Positions 52,418 through 60,311 of a DNA stretch of 64,000 nt are shown piece by piece; within the stretch, counting starts at the first letter, position 1; each line of letters opens with the position of its first letter. The notes under the pieces are model-generated. The model saw only the letters and a list, made by a program, of their open reading frames with translations. It was not told where the DNA came from and did not search any database. The DNA is from Actinomycetota bacterium (GTDB lineage Bacteria; Actinomycetota; Actinomycetes; Mycobacteriales; Micromonosporaceae), in the NCBI GenBank assembly GCA_005885555.1, contig VAWN01000022.1:73216-137215 (forward strand), written 5' to 3'. Both the position numbers and the translations under genes were made by a program.

Positions 52418-54145
52418 ATGACTGCGGGCCGCCTGCTCGGGGGCAGGTACCAGGTCGGCGAGGTGCTGGGCTACGGCGGGATGGCCGAGGTGCACCGGGG
52501 ACGCGACCTGCGGCTCGGTCGCGACGTGGCGATCAAGCTGCTGCGCACCGACCTGGCCCGGGACGAGACCTTCCAGATTCGGTTCCGGCGGGAGGCGCAG
52601 AACGCGGCCTCGCTCAACCACCCGGCGATCGTCGCCGTCTACGACACCGGCGAGGAGACCGCGCCGACCGGCGAGACGATCCCGTACATCGTCATGGAGT
52701 TCGTCAGCGGCCGCACGCTCAAGGAGGTGCTCACGGCCGAGGGGCGGCTCATGCCGCGCCGGGCGCTGGAGATCGTCGCGGACATCTGCGCGGCGCTGGA
52801 GTTCAGCCACCGGCACGGGATCATCCACCGCGACATCAAGCCGGGCAACGTGATGCTCACCCCGACCGGCCAGGTCAAGGTGATGGACTTCGGCATCGCC
52901 CGGGCGCTGGCCAGCGGGGCGACCACGATGACGCAGACCAGCGCGGTCATCGGTACGGCGCAGTACCTGTCTCCGGAACAGGCGCGCGGTGAGGCGGTCG
53001 ACGCGCGCTCCGACGTGTACGCCACCGGCTGCGTGCTCTACGAGCTGCTCACCGGGCACCCGCCGTTCGTCGGCGACAACCCGGTCTCGGTCGCGTACCA
53101 GCACGTCCGGGAGGATCCGCGGCCGCCCAGCGACTCCAACCGTGACGTCCCGCCCGACGTCGACGCGGTGGTGCTCAAGGCGCTGGCGAAGAACCGGGCG
53201 AACCGGTACCAGAGCGCCGCCGAGATGCGGGCCGACGTGCTGCGCGCCGCCGCGGGCCGGCCGGTGCTCGCCACGCCGGTACTGCGCGATGTCGAAGCGC
53301 CGCCGCTGCCGCCGCCACCGCCGCGGGTGATCGGCAACCGGCCGACGGGCACGATGGCCCGGGTCGGTACCCCGTCCCGCCGCCGTACCTCCACGTGGGT
53401 GCTCGTCGGGCTGTCCATCCTCGGCATCCTCGCCGTCATCGCGCTCGGCGCCGGCCTGTACCTCGCCGGCCGGCCGCAGATGTCGCCGGTACCGGACCTG
53501 ATCGGCGCAACCCGTGACCAGGCCAACTCCAAGCTCGCCGCGGTCCGGCTCAACGGCAACGGCACCGTGGTCGCCAACGGCAGCTGCACCAAGGACAAGG
53601 TGTTCGACCAGGACCCGAAGGCCGGCGCCCAACTGGAGCAGGGCAAGACGGTCAACTACAGCATCTGCGGCGGCCCCGGTACCACGACCGTGCCGCGGCT
53701 GCTCGGGCTCAGCCAGCAGGACGCCGAAGACCAGGTGAAGGCGGCCGGGCTCAACCCGGCGTCGCAGACGATCGACGGCCCGATCGACCAGAAGGGCAAG
53801 GTCATCCAGGCCGATCCCCAGGTCGGGAGCAACGTGGCCAGGGGTACCACGGTGCACATCTACGTCTCCGCCGGCAACGAGGCGAAGGTACCCGAGGTGC
53901 GCGGCCTGGATCCGGACGCCGCCAGGGCGAAGTTGGCCGATGCCGGGTTCACCAACGTCGGTACCGCGCTGAACACCGCCCCGCCGCCGGGGCTGGCCGG
54001 CAAGGCGATCGTGACGACGCCGGGTGCCGGAACGCTGGCGAAGGTGGGCGACCGGATCACCATCCAGATCGGCGCGAACACGCCGCCGTCATCCGCCCCG
54101 CCGTCGAAGTCCTCGTCCCCGTCCCCAGGCACGCTCGGCGCCTGA
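52418..54145 (+). CDS. pknB: PknB: Ser/Thr kinase with three PASTA domains
   Basis: The main cell-wall-sensing kinase of actinobacteria, ~575 residues here. Kinase domain: GEVLGYGGMAEVHRGRDLRL, VAIKLLRTDL, IIHRDIKPGNVML, VMDFGIARAL, and activation loop TSAVIGTAQYLSPEQ. A juxtamembrane Arg/Pro stretch precedes the membrane helix VLVGLSILGILAVIALGAGL (~327-350). Three PASTA repeats follow: SPVPDLIGATRDQANSKLAA, TTVPRLLGLSQQDAEDQVKA, AKVPEVRGLDPDAARAKLAD, each ending in a hydrophobic strand; PASTA binds muropeptides. Mycobacterial PknB has four. The ATG at 52418 (GGACGAG before it) is chosen over the TTG at 52409. Confidence 0.96.
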   Translation: MTAGRLLGGRYQVGEVLGYGGMAEVHRGRDLRLGRDVAIKLLRTDLARDETFQIRFRREAQNAASLNHPAIVAVYDTGEETAPTGETIPYIVMEFVSGRTLKEVLTAEGRLMPRRALEIVADICAALEFSHRHGIIHRDIKPGNVMLTPTGQVKVMDFGIARALASGATTMTQTSAVIGTAQYLSPEQARGEAVDARSDVYATGCVLYELLTGHPPFVGDNPVSVAYQHVREDPRPPSDSNRDVPPDVDAVVLKALAKNRANRYQSAAEMRADVLRAAAGRPVLATPVLRDVEAPPLPPPPPRVIGNRPTGTMARVGTPSRRRTSTWVLVGLSILGILAVIALGAGLYLAGRPQMSPVPDLIGATRDQANSKLAAVRLNGNGTVVANGSCTKDKVFDQDPKAGAQLEQGKTVNYSICGGPGTTTVPRLLGLSQQDAEDQVKAAGLNPASQTIDGPIDQKGKVIQADPQVGSNVARGTTVHIYVSAGNEAKVPEVRGLDPDAARAKLADAGFTNVGTALNTAPPPGLAGKAIVTTPGAGTLAKVGDRITIQIGANTPPSSAPPSKSSSPSPGTLGA

Positions 54146-54196
54146 GCGGCACCCCCGCCCCCGCCCCCGCCCCCGGCGCCGGCCCCCCTGCTCGCC

Positions 54197-54265
54197 GATC
54201 TTGGACTTGTGGTGCCCGGTTCGTTGGGTTTGCGCCCTATTTGGGACCGACATAAGTCCAAGATC
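54197..54265. repeat. 69-bp palindromic element (copy 5)
   Basis: Begins GATCTTGGACTTGTGGTGCC and ends AAGTCCAAGATC at 54265; the 10-bp arms GATCTTGGAC/GTCCAAGATC are perfect. It has the same length and same first 22 bases as copy 4 read on the minus strand. It lies between convergent pknB and trpG/pabA, flanked by CCCCCGCC repeats on the left (54150-54180) and GGGGCGGGGCGG on the right (54283-54305). Confidence 0.88.
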
Positions 54266-54311
54266 GGCGGAGCGTTGGGTGGCGGCGGGGGGCGGGGCGG
54301 GCGGCGGAGGG

Positions 54312-54959
54312 TCAGGCGGCGAAGGCGGCCAGGCGGCGGGCTTCGACCTCGGCGACCAGTTCCGGCGCCCGCTCCCGGGCCTGCGGGTACCCGCACGTCG
54401 CCAGCCAGTTGGCGAGCATCAGGTGGCCGCCCTGGGTCAGTACCGACTCGGGATGGAACTGCACCCCCTCGACCGGCAGGGTGCGGTGCCGCATCGCCAT
54501 CACGATCCCCGACTCCGTCCGCCCGGTGACCTCGATCTCGTCGGGCAGGGTGTCCTCGACGACCGCCAGCGAGTGGTACCGCGTCGCGGTGAACGGGTCG
54601 GGCAGCCCGGCCAGTACCCCGGCGCCGGCGTGGTGCACCTGCGACGTCTTGCCGTGCAGCAGCTCGGGTGCCCGGTTGACGGTGGCGCCGTATGCCGCGC
54701 CGATCGCCTGGTGACCGAGGCACACGCCGAAGATCGGCAGGCGGCCGGCGTACTCCCTGATCACGTCGAGGCAGATGCCGGCCCGCTGCGGGGTACCCGG
54801 ACCGGGGCTGAGCAGCACGCCGGCCGGGTTCAGCCGGCCCACCTCGGCGACCGGGATCTCGTCGTTGCGCCGCACGTCGCAGTCCACGCCCAGCTGGCCG
54901 AGGTACTGGACGAGGTTGTAGACGAACGAGTCGTAGTTGTCGACGACGAGTACCCGCAT
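54312..54959 (-). CDS. Glutamine amidotransferase subunit (TrpG/PabA type)
   Basis: The 215-residue class I amidotransferase releases ammonia from glutamine for anthranilate or aminodeoxychorismate synthase. Motifs are VLVVDNYDSFVYNLVQYLG, PGPGTPQRAGIC, nucleophile in IFGVCLGHQAIGAAYG (Cys near residue 79), and VQFHPESVLTQGG with catalytic His-Glu. The gene at this spot in mycobacteria is called trpG, but no TrpE or PabB lies in the window, so both roles remain possible. I chose the ATG at 54959, the start of the conserved MRVLVVDNYDSF. It converges on pknB across the palindromic element. Confidence 0.93.
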   Translation of the reverse strand: MRVLVVDNYDSFVYNLVQYLGQLGVDCDVRRNDEIPVAEVGRLNPAGVLLSPGPGTPQRAGICLDVIREYAGRLPIFGVCLGHQAIGAAYGATVNRAPELLHGKTSQVHHAGAGVLAGLPDPFTATRYHSLAVVEDTLPDEIEVTGRTESGIVMAMRHRTLPVEGVQFHPESVLTQGGHLMLANWLATCGYPQARERAPELVAEVEARRLAAFAA

Positions 54960-55035
54960 GCCGACGCAGTCTAGCCGCGCCACCGCGGGCGCCACCGCGC
55001 GCGCCAGGGCGGGCGTCACCGCGGGCGCCGGCGCC

Positions 55036-55197
55036 TCAGCCGCCGGTCACCTGGGCGGCGGTGTTCGGCAGGTTCTGGTCGACCAGCGGGAACACCACGA
55101 ACCACAGCAGCGCCACGGCGACGCCGACGAGCAGCACGCTGCCGATGAGCTTGCCCGGGGTACCGCCCGGGAGGTGCCGCCAGATCCAGCCGTACAC
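55036..55197 (-). CDS. Small membrane protein, 53 aa, between sortase and trpG/pabA
   Basis: A very short frame starting at a GTG (55195-55197): VYGWIWRHLPGGTPGKLIGS followed by VLLVGVAVALLWFVVFPLVD and QNLPNTAAQVTGG. The single hydrophobic segment near residues 19-36 is a membrane anchor. Start and stop fit neatly between sortase (4 bp gap) and trpG/pabA. Similar tiny W-I-W-R-H-L-P proteins occur at this position in other actinomycetes, which supports it as a real gene. Function unknown; it may belong to the septal assembly encoded here. Confidence 0.75.
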   Translation of the reverse strand: MYGWIWRHLPGGTPGKLIGSVLLVGVAVALLWFVVFPLVDQNLPNTAAQVTGG

Positions 55198-55200
55198 GCC

Positions 55201-55887
55201 TCAGCTCCCCAGTGCGGCCGGCCGCTGCTCGTGCGGCAGGCGCTGGACCAGCCGGCCGTGCACGACCAGCCGCTGGTAGTTGTTGTACTTCGGGTTGCAC
55301 GTGGTCAACGTCAGGTATGCGGTGTCCGGTGCCTGGCCGGGCCGGTCCGGCGTCGGGGCGATCACCTCGACCGCGTGCGGGCTGACCACCTCGGTCTGGC
55401 TGACCTGGTACACGTACCAGCCGGTACGGGTCTCCACGATCGCCGCGTCGCCGGGGCGCAGCTGGTCGAGGTCCCAGAAGATGCCGATCAGGCGGTGACC
55501 GGCCACGGCGAAGTTGCCGGGCTGGCCGGGCAGCGCGGTGCCGGGGTAGTGCCCGGGCGCGTACCGGATGTCCTTCAGCGACACGCCCTCGACCACGACC
55601 CAGTGCAGGTGCAGCTTCGGCAGGTACAGCCGGCCGATCGCGTCGCCGGGCGGCGCGGCCAGGGCGGCCTGGCCGGGTGCGCCGGCCGGTCCGGCCGTCG
55701 GAGCCGGCGTGATCAGGGCCGGGTCGTCCCACGCGTGGTCGAGCTGGTTGTTCAGCGCGTTCTGGTGGTCGTCGATCGCGGCGGTCTTGCCGTACACCTC
55801 GTAGGCGGCGAACAGCAGGAGGACCAGGCCCAGCGTGATGAGCAGCTCACCGCAGACCCGGGCGGTGCCGCGGAGCAGGTCGGCCAT
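55201..55887 (-). CDS. Class E sortase
   Basis: A 228-residue membrane transpeptidase that links surface proteins to peptidoglycan. One N-terminal helix (GELLITLGLVLLLFAAYEVY) anchors it. The catalytic domain holds the His in NFAVAGHRLIGIF (near residue 130), the Cys in LTLTTCNPKYNNYQ (near 196) and the Arg in RLVVHGRLVQRLP. The TLTTCNP form fits class E sortases of high-GC actinomycetes, which prefer LAxTG motifs. Its ATG overlaps the stop of the DUF881 gene (ATGA), and the small membrane protein follows after 3 bp, so this is one operon with trpG/pabA. Confidence 0.92.
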   Translation of the reverse strand: MADLLRGTARVCGELLITLGLVLLLFAAYEVYGKTAAIDDHQNALNNQLDHAWDDPALITPAPTAGPAGAPGQAALAAPPGDAIGRLYLPKLHLHWVVVEGVSLKDIRYAPGHYPGTALPGQPGNFAVAGHRLIGIFWDLDQLRPGDAAIVETRTGWYVYQVSQTEVVSPHAVEVIAPTPDRPGQAPDTAYLTLTTCNPKYNNYQRLVVHGRLVQRLPHEQRPAALGS

Positions 55888-56693
55888 CAGTCGGGCGCCT
55901 GCGCGTACTGCAGCGCGGTCGAGCCGTCGTATGCCGGTACCGTCACGTCGGTTTCGGCCCTGACCTGGTACCCCAGGCCGAGCGTGGCGGCCGCGAGCCG
56001 GAACGCACGCACGGCGTCGGACTGCCCCAGCGCCGCGGTCATCGTTTCCGGGTTGCCGATCGCGGTCATGACGAACGGCGGCGAGTACACCCGGCCGCCG
56101 AGCAGCAGCGTGTTGCCCACGCAGCGGACCGCGCTGGTGGAGATGACGCGTACCCCCATGATCGTCATCGCCTCCGCACCGCCCGACCACAGCGCGTTGA
56201 CCACGGCCTGCACGTCCTGCTGGTGCACGACCAGGTCGTCCGGGCTGACACCGGAGGGCAGGTTGGCGTCCGGGCGGCGCGGCGCGTCGTCGAGCCGGAC
56301 GGTGAGCCCGGGGCCGTGCACCGGGGTCAGCCCGGCGGCCGCGCGGCGGGCGTCGGCGCGCTGCCGCAGCGCCGCGATGTCCTTGTCCGAGCCGCCGGCG
56401 AGGTCGGTCTGGTGCTCGACCTGGTTGCGCAGCCCGGCGGCGATCTTGGACTGCTGGTCGATCTGGCGCTGCCGGTCCTGGATCAGGCTGGACAGCTGCG
56501 GGTTGCGGTCGTCGCGCAGCGCGGTGCCCTGCGCGGCATGCGCGGTCATCGAGAACAGCAGGCCGGCGAGCAGCGCCACCAGCGGTACCAGCAGCGACCA
56601 CGGGCTGCGCCGGACGGTACCCCGGCTGGGCAGCAGCGCGCGTCCGGCCCGGTGCAGCGCGGCGCGCCACGAGGTGGGTGCTGGGTTCTGCAC
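55887..56693 (-). CDS. DUF881 family (YlxW-like) membrane protein
   Basis: ~268 residues: basic N-terminus, one membrane helix (WSLLVPLVALLAGLLFSMTA), a coiled-coil stretch (LIQDRQRQIDQQSKIAAGLR) and the globular DUF881 domain with LTPVHGPGLTVRLDDAPRRP, VVNALWSGGAEAMTIMGVRV, CVGNTLLLGGRVYSPPFVMT. Such proteins occur near crgA and division genes in Gram-positive bacteria; a divisome role is suspected but unproven. The GTG at 56693 has GGAAGG upstream and is preferred over a TTG at 56726. Sortase follows with a 1-bp ATGA overlap. Confidence 0.88.
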   Translation of the reverse strand: MQNPAPTSWRAALHRAGRALLPSRGTVRRSPWSLLVPLVALLAGLLFSMTAHAAQGTALRDDRNPQLSSLIQDRQRQIDQQSKIAAGLRNQVEHQTDLAGGSDKDIAALRQRADARRAAAGLTPVHGPGLTVRLDDAPRRPDANLPSGVSPDDLVVHQQDVQAVVNALWSGGAEAMTIMGVRVISTSAVRCVGNTLLLGGRVYSPPFVMTAIGNPETMTAALGQSDAVRAFRLAAATLGLGYQVRAETDVTVPAYDGSTALQYAQAPD

Positions 56694-56846
56694 GACCAAC
56701 CCTTCCGCTCGGGTCCCCTTCCTCAACGGGTCGGGTCCCTACCTGGCTACGCTAGCTGCGAACATTATTCCGTCCGTGCCGCATTGTTCGACGCCCGAGG
56801 TGCCGGCGCGATAGGGTTCATCGACGTTGCCCAGCAGGAGACCACG

Positions 56847-57110
56847 GTGCCCAAGTCTCGAGTACGCCAGAAGAAGGTCTACACCCCGCCGACCGACGTG
56901 GTACCCCGCGTCACGCGGGTCAGCCGCAAGCAGAGCGGCATCTGGCTGCCGATCACCGCGGTGTCCCTGATCGTGGCCGGCATCGCCTGGCTGGTCGTCT
57001 TCTACCTGTCCCAGGGTCAGTACCCGGTGCTGAGCTGGCGGTACTGGAACCTCGCGATCGGGTTCGGCGCGATGGTCTCCGCGCTCGTCCTGCTCGCCCG
57101 CTGGCGCTGA
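56847..57110 (+). CDS. crgA: Cell division protein CrgA
   Basis: An 87-residue septum protein that interacts with FtsZ, FtsI and related proteins in actinomycetes. It starts VPKSRVRQKKVYTPP (the classic MPKSRVRKK opening) and has two membrane helices, IWLPITAVSLIVAGIAWLVV and YWNLAIGFGAMVSALVLLA, joined by FYLSQGQYPVLSWR. The GTG start has CAGGAG upstream. It is divergent from the DUF881 gene. An 18-bp palindrome with DnaA boxes lies 33 bp after its stop. Confidence 0.96.
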   Translation: MPKSRVRQKKVYTPPTDVVPRVTRVSRKQSGIWLPITAVSLIVAGIAWLVVFYLSQGQYPVLSWRYWNLAIGFGAMVSALVLLARWR

Positions 57111-57142
57111 CCGGCCGTGCTGACCAGCGGTTTTCCCCAGGG

Positions 57143-57162
57143 TTGTCCACAATTGTGGACAT
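57143..57162. promoter_or_regulatory. Inverted DnaA-box pair / 18-bp palindrome after crgA
   Basis: TGTCCACAATTGTGGACA (57144-57161) is a perfect palindrome. It contains TTGTCCACA (57143-57151) and, on the other strand, ATGTCCACA (57154-57162), a perfect and an 8/9 match to the actinomycete DnaA box. It lies between two gene ends, where no promoter is needed; it could titrate DnaA or be part of a replication-linked site. Confidence 0.5.
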
Positions 57163-57172
57163 TGACGGTGGT

Positions 57173-57868
57173 CTAGCTGCTGGCGACCGCACCGCCCGCC
57201 GCGGCGACGGCCGCGACCGCGGCGGTCGCCGCCTGCACCTCGCGCACCGCCGCCCGTACCGCCTCGCTCGCCCAGGTGCCGCGGGAGATCTCGTCCAGCC
57301 GCCGCCGCAGCTCGCGACGGGGCAGGTCCGGGAAGAGCCGGCGGCCCAGCCCGGCCGGCCCGATCAGCGAGCACAGCGCGGCGACGCGCGGCTCGGCGAC
57401 GGGCGACTCGGTGACGCGCGGCTCCGCGACGGTGCCGCCGCCCCGGACGGCAGCCTCGACGGCCGCCCGCAGCTCGGGCAGCCCGGCCGCGTCGGTCACC
57501 GGGTACCGCGTCGACGGGAACACCTTCAGCACATGGGTGACCTGCATGCCGGTCAGCCCACCGCGCACCAGGTCGGCCAGTACCCGCTTGCGCAGGCTGC
57601 GGGACAGCCGCGGGATCCAGTCCTTGGCCCGTCGCCGCTTGTCCCGCTCGATCGCGCTCAGCGCGTCGGCGAGCACCGGTTCGCGCAGCGGCGCGCCGGG
57701 CAGCGCGGCCACCCGCTTGTCCACCACGTCGAGCCGCTGCGCCAGCGCCAGCTCCAGCAGCACCGCACCGGCCAGCGCGTAGTCGAAGCCCGGGTTGCGC
57801 CCGACCACCCGGCCGTCCGCGCCGAGACCGAGCAGCATCAGCTCCTGCACCAGCGGTCGGTTCGCCAT
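57173..57868 (-). CDS. GPP34 (GOLPH3/Vps74-like) protein, first copy
   Basis: A 231-residue GPP34-family protein related to eukaryotic GOLPH3, which binds phosphoinositides. Visible pattern: MANRPLVQELMLLGLGADGR, YALAGAVLLELALAQRLDVV, RKRVLADLVRGGLTGMQVTH, RYPVTDAAGLPELRAAVEAA. There is a local repeat EPRVTESPVAEPRVA from a short tandem DNA repeat near 57380-57425. Streptomyces and Micromonospora have many members; their role is poorly known, perhaps lipid-linked. A second copy lies at 62671-63297. It is divergent from the CNNM genes. Confidence 0.87.
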   Translation of the reverse strand: MANRPLVQELMLLGLGADGRVVGRNPGFDYALAGAVLLELALAQRLDVVDKRVAALPGAPLREPVLADALSAIERDKRRRAKDWIPRLSRSLRKRVLADLVRGGLTGMQVTHVLKVFPSTRYPVTDAAGLPELRAAVEAAVRGGGTVAEPRVTESPVAEPRVAALCSLIGPAGLGRRLFPDLPRRELRRRLDEISRGTWASEAVRAAVREVQAATAAVAAVAAAGGAVASS

Positions 57869-57933
57869 GGCTCGACGGTACCGAGCCCGCGCCAGGGGTT
57901 CGGGCGATCGGGCACAATGAGAGCCGGGGTGAG

Positions 57934-59220
57934 TTGACCATCGACGTCCTGTTGACCGCGCTGCCGCTGGCCGCGTTCGTGCTGCTCACCGCCGCCAACG
58001 CGTTCTTCGTCACGGCCGAGTTCTCCCTGGTCACCGTCGACCGTGCGGCGATCGAGACACAGGCCCAGGCGGGCGACCGCCGGGCCCGCCAGCTGCGCCG
58101 GTCGCTGCGCGAGCTGTCGTTCCAGCTGTCCGGCGCGCAGCTGGGCATCACGATCGCCGCGCTGCTCACCGGGTACCTCACCGAGACGCTCGCGCACGAG
58201 CTGCGGCTGAACTACGCGGTGGTACTGGCGAGCGCCACGCTGGTCTCGATGCTGTTCGGCGAGCTGGTACCGAAGAACGCCGCCCTGGCCCGGCCGATGC
58301 CGCTGGCCCGGGCGACGGCGGTACCGATGCGGGTGTTCTCCTCGATCTTGGGCTGGCTGATCCGGGCGCTGAACGGCAGCGCCAACCGGGTGGTCCGCGG
58401 GCTCGGCGTCGAACCGCAGGAGGAGCTGGCCAGCGCCCGCTCGCCCGAGGAGCTGGGCCTGCTCGCGGCGATCTCGGCGCGGGCCGGCGAGCTGCCCGAG
58501 GACACCGCGCGGATGCTGCAACGGACCATCCGGTTCGGCGACAAGCGGGCGGCCGAGGCGATGACGCCGCGGGTCGACATGGTGGCGCTGCCGGTCACCG
58601 CGACCCTCGACGAGCTGGTGGCCGCCGCGCTGGACAGCGGGCACAGCCGGTTCCCCGTCTACGAGTCCACAGTGGACATTGTCACCGGGGTCGTGTCGGT
58701 CATCGATGCCCTGGCGGTACCGGCACCGCGCCGGCCGGCCGAGACGGTGGCCGGCATCGCCCGCGAACCGGTGTACGTACCGGAGAGCCTCGACCTCGAC
58801 GGCGTACTGGAAGCCCTGCAGGCGGCGGGCGCGGAGATGGCGATCGTCGTCGACGAGTACGGCGGCACCGACGGCGTGGTGACCGTCGAGGACCTGGCCG
58901 AGGAGCTGGTCGGCGAGATCGCCGACGAGTACGACGTGGAGCCGGCGGCCTACGAGGTCACCGTCCCGCTCACCGCGATGCCGAGCACGCTGCTCGTCGA
59001 CGGGGTGGTGCGCGAGGACGAGCTGGCCGAGTCGACCGGCTTCCGGCTGACCGAGGGACCGTACGAGACGCTGGCCGGGTTCATCATGGCGCGGCTGGGC
59101 CACATCCCCGTCGAGGGCGAGACGGTCGAGGAGCACGGCTGGAAGTTCACCGTGGTCGAGGTGCAGCGGCGGCGCATCGAGAAGGTGCGGGTGACCCGTC
59201 CGGAGGAACCGGATGGCTAA
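57934..59220 (+). CDS. CNNM/HlyC-CorC-type membrane protein, first copy
   Basis: A divalent-cation transport-associated protein of 428 residues. The N-terminal CNNM (DUF21) domain has ~4 membrane segments (AAFVLLTAANAFFVTAEFSL, FQLSGAQLGITIAALLTGYL, VVLASATLVSMLFGELVPKN). Two CBS motifs follow (MTPRVDMVALPVTATLDELV, VVDEYGGTDGVVTVEDLAEE) and the C-terminal CorC_HlyC domain ends with WKFTVVEVQRRRIEKVRVTR. Members affect Mg2+/Co2+ efflux. The start is a TTG (LTIDVLLTALPLA), preceded by GAGCCGGGG. It overlaps the second copy by 8 bp. Confidence 0.92.
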   Translation: MTIDVLLTALPLAAFVLLTAANAFFVTAEFSLVTVDRAAIETQAQAGDRRARQLRRSLRELSFQLSGAQLGITIAALLTGYLTETLAHELRLNYAVVLASATLVSMLFGELVPKNAALARPMPLARATAVPMRVFSSILGWLIRALNGSANRVVRGLGVEPQEELASARSPEELGLLAAISARAGELPEDTARMLQRTIRFGDKRAAEAMTPRVDMVALPVTATLDELVAAALDSGHSRFPVYESTVDIVTGVVSVIDALAVPAPRRPAETVAGIAREPVYVPESLDLDGVLEALQAAGAEMAIVVDEYGGTDGVVTVEDLAEELVGEIADEYDVEPAAYEVTVPLTAMPSTLLVDGVVREDELAESTGFRLTEGPYETLAGFIMARLGHIPVEGETVEEHGWKFTVVEVQRRRIEKVRVTRPEEPDG

Positions 59221-60244
59221 GGTCCTCGTGGTCGTGCTACTGCTGCTCGGCAACGCGTTCTTCGTCGCCGGCGAATTCGCGCTGATCGCGGCGCGGCGCA
59301 CCGTCGTCGAACCGATGGCCGGCTGGTCCAAGCGCGCGCGGCTGGCGCTGCGGGCGATGGAGCAGCTGCCGTTGATGATCGCGGGTGCGCAGCTCGGCGT
59401 CACCATCTGCTCGCTGGGCCTGGGCGCGATCGCCGAGCCGGCCTTCGCGCACGTGCTGACCGGCCTGCTGGACCGGGCGCACCTGCCGCGGTCGATGGCC
59501 GACCCGGTGGGGTTCCTGCTGGCGCTGATCGTGGTGGTGTTCGCGCACACGGTACTGGGCGAGATGGTGCCCAAGAACCTCACGCTGGTCGGGCCGGAGC
59601 AGGCGGTACTGTGGCTCGGCCCGCCGATGCTGTGGTTCTGCCAGGCGACCCGGCCGGTACTGGTGTTCATGCGCTGGGCCTCCCGGCAGGTGTTGCGGAT
59701 CTGGCGGATCGAGGCGACCGACGCGGTGAAGACCGTCTACACGGCCGGGGAGCTTGCGGGGCTGGTCGCGCAGGCGCGTACCGAGGGCCTGCTCGACCAG
59801 GAGGAGCACGCCCGGATCAGCGGCGCGCTGGCGCTGCACGAGCGCACCGCCGCCGAGGTGATGCGGCGGTGGTCGTCGGTCACCACGGTCACCGAGGAGG
59901 TCACGCCGGCACAGTTGGAGCAGCTGGCCAGCAGGACCGGGCTGTCGCGGTTTCCGGTGGTACTGAAGGAAAGCGGGCGGGTGGTCGGCTTCGTGCACAT
60001 CAAGGACGTGCTCGCCAGCACCGGCCCGGCCCGGCAGGCCCGGATTCCGGCGACGCTGATCCGGCCGCTGCCCGTGGTACCGCCGGAGCGCCGGCTGGCC
60101 GAGGCGCTGTTGGCGATGCGGCGGGAGCGGCGGCACGTGGTACTCGTCACCGAGGGGCGCACGCCGCTGGGTCTGCTCACGTTGCACGACGTACTCCGGG
60201 CGGTTGTCGGCGAATCGGGCGGCGTACGCAGCGTGGCCGGCTGA
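59213..60244 (+). CDS. CNNM-type membrane protein, second copy (no CorC_HlyC domain)
   Basis: A 343-residue paralogue overlapping the first copy. The CNNM domain (VVLLLLGNAFFVAGEFALIA, LMIAGAQLGVTICSLGLGAI, ADPVGFLLALIVVVFAHTVL, GEMVPKNL) is followed by two CBS motifs (MRRWSSVTTVTEEVTPAQLE, VVLVTEGRTPLGLLTLHDVL). It stops after the CBS pair, so it lacks the C-terminal CorC_HlyC domain. The pairing suggests a hetero-oligomeric cation transporter. The start ATG lies 8 bp before the stop of copy 1. Confidence 0.92.
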   Translation: MAKVLVVVLLLLGNAFFVAGEFALIAARRTVVEPMAGWSKRARLALRAMEQLPLMIAGAQLGVTICSLGLGAIAEPAFAHVLTGLLDRAHLPRSMADPVGFLLALIVVVFAHTVLGEMVPKNLTLVGPEQAVLWLGPPMLWFCQATRPVLVFMRWASRQVLRIWRIEATDAVKTVYTAGELAGLVAQARTEGLLDQEEHARISGALALHERTAAEVMRRWSSVTTVTEEVTPAQLEQLASRTGLSRFPVVLKESGRVVGFVHIKDVLASTGPARQARIPATLIRPLPVVPPERRLAEALLAMRRERRHVVLVTEGRTPLGLLTLHDVLRAVVGESGGVRSVAG

Positions 60245-60311
60245 CGCCGTACCGAATTGGTTTCTGTGTCGGGTTGATACCGGGTGCGGCGCTTCCCTAG
60301 GGTGATGGGCC

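Noticed and set aside
56448-56458. GATCTTGGACT inside the DUF881 gene
   Set aside because: It fits the conserved coding frame and has no matching second arm.
58667-58683. TCCACAGTGGAC, similar to the DnaA-box palindrome
   Set aside because: Lies within the CNNM coding frame and is not a perfect palindrome or good DnaA box.
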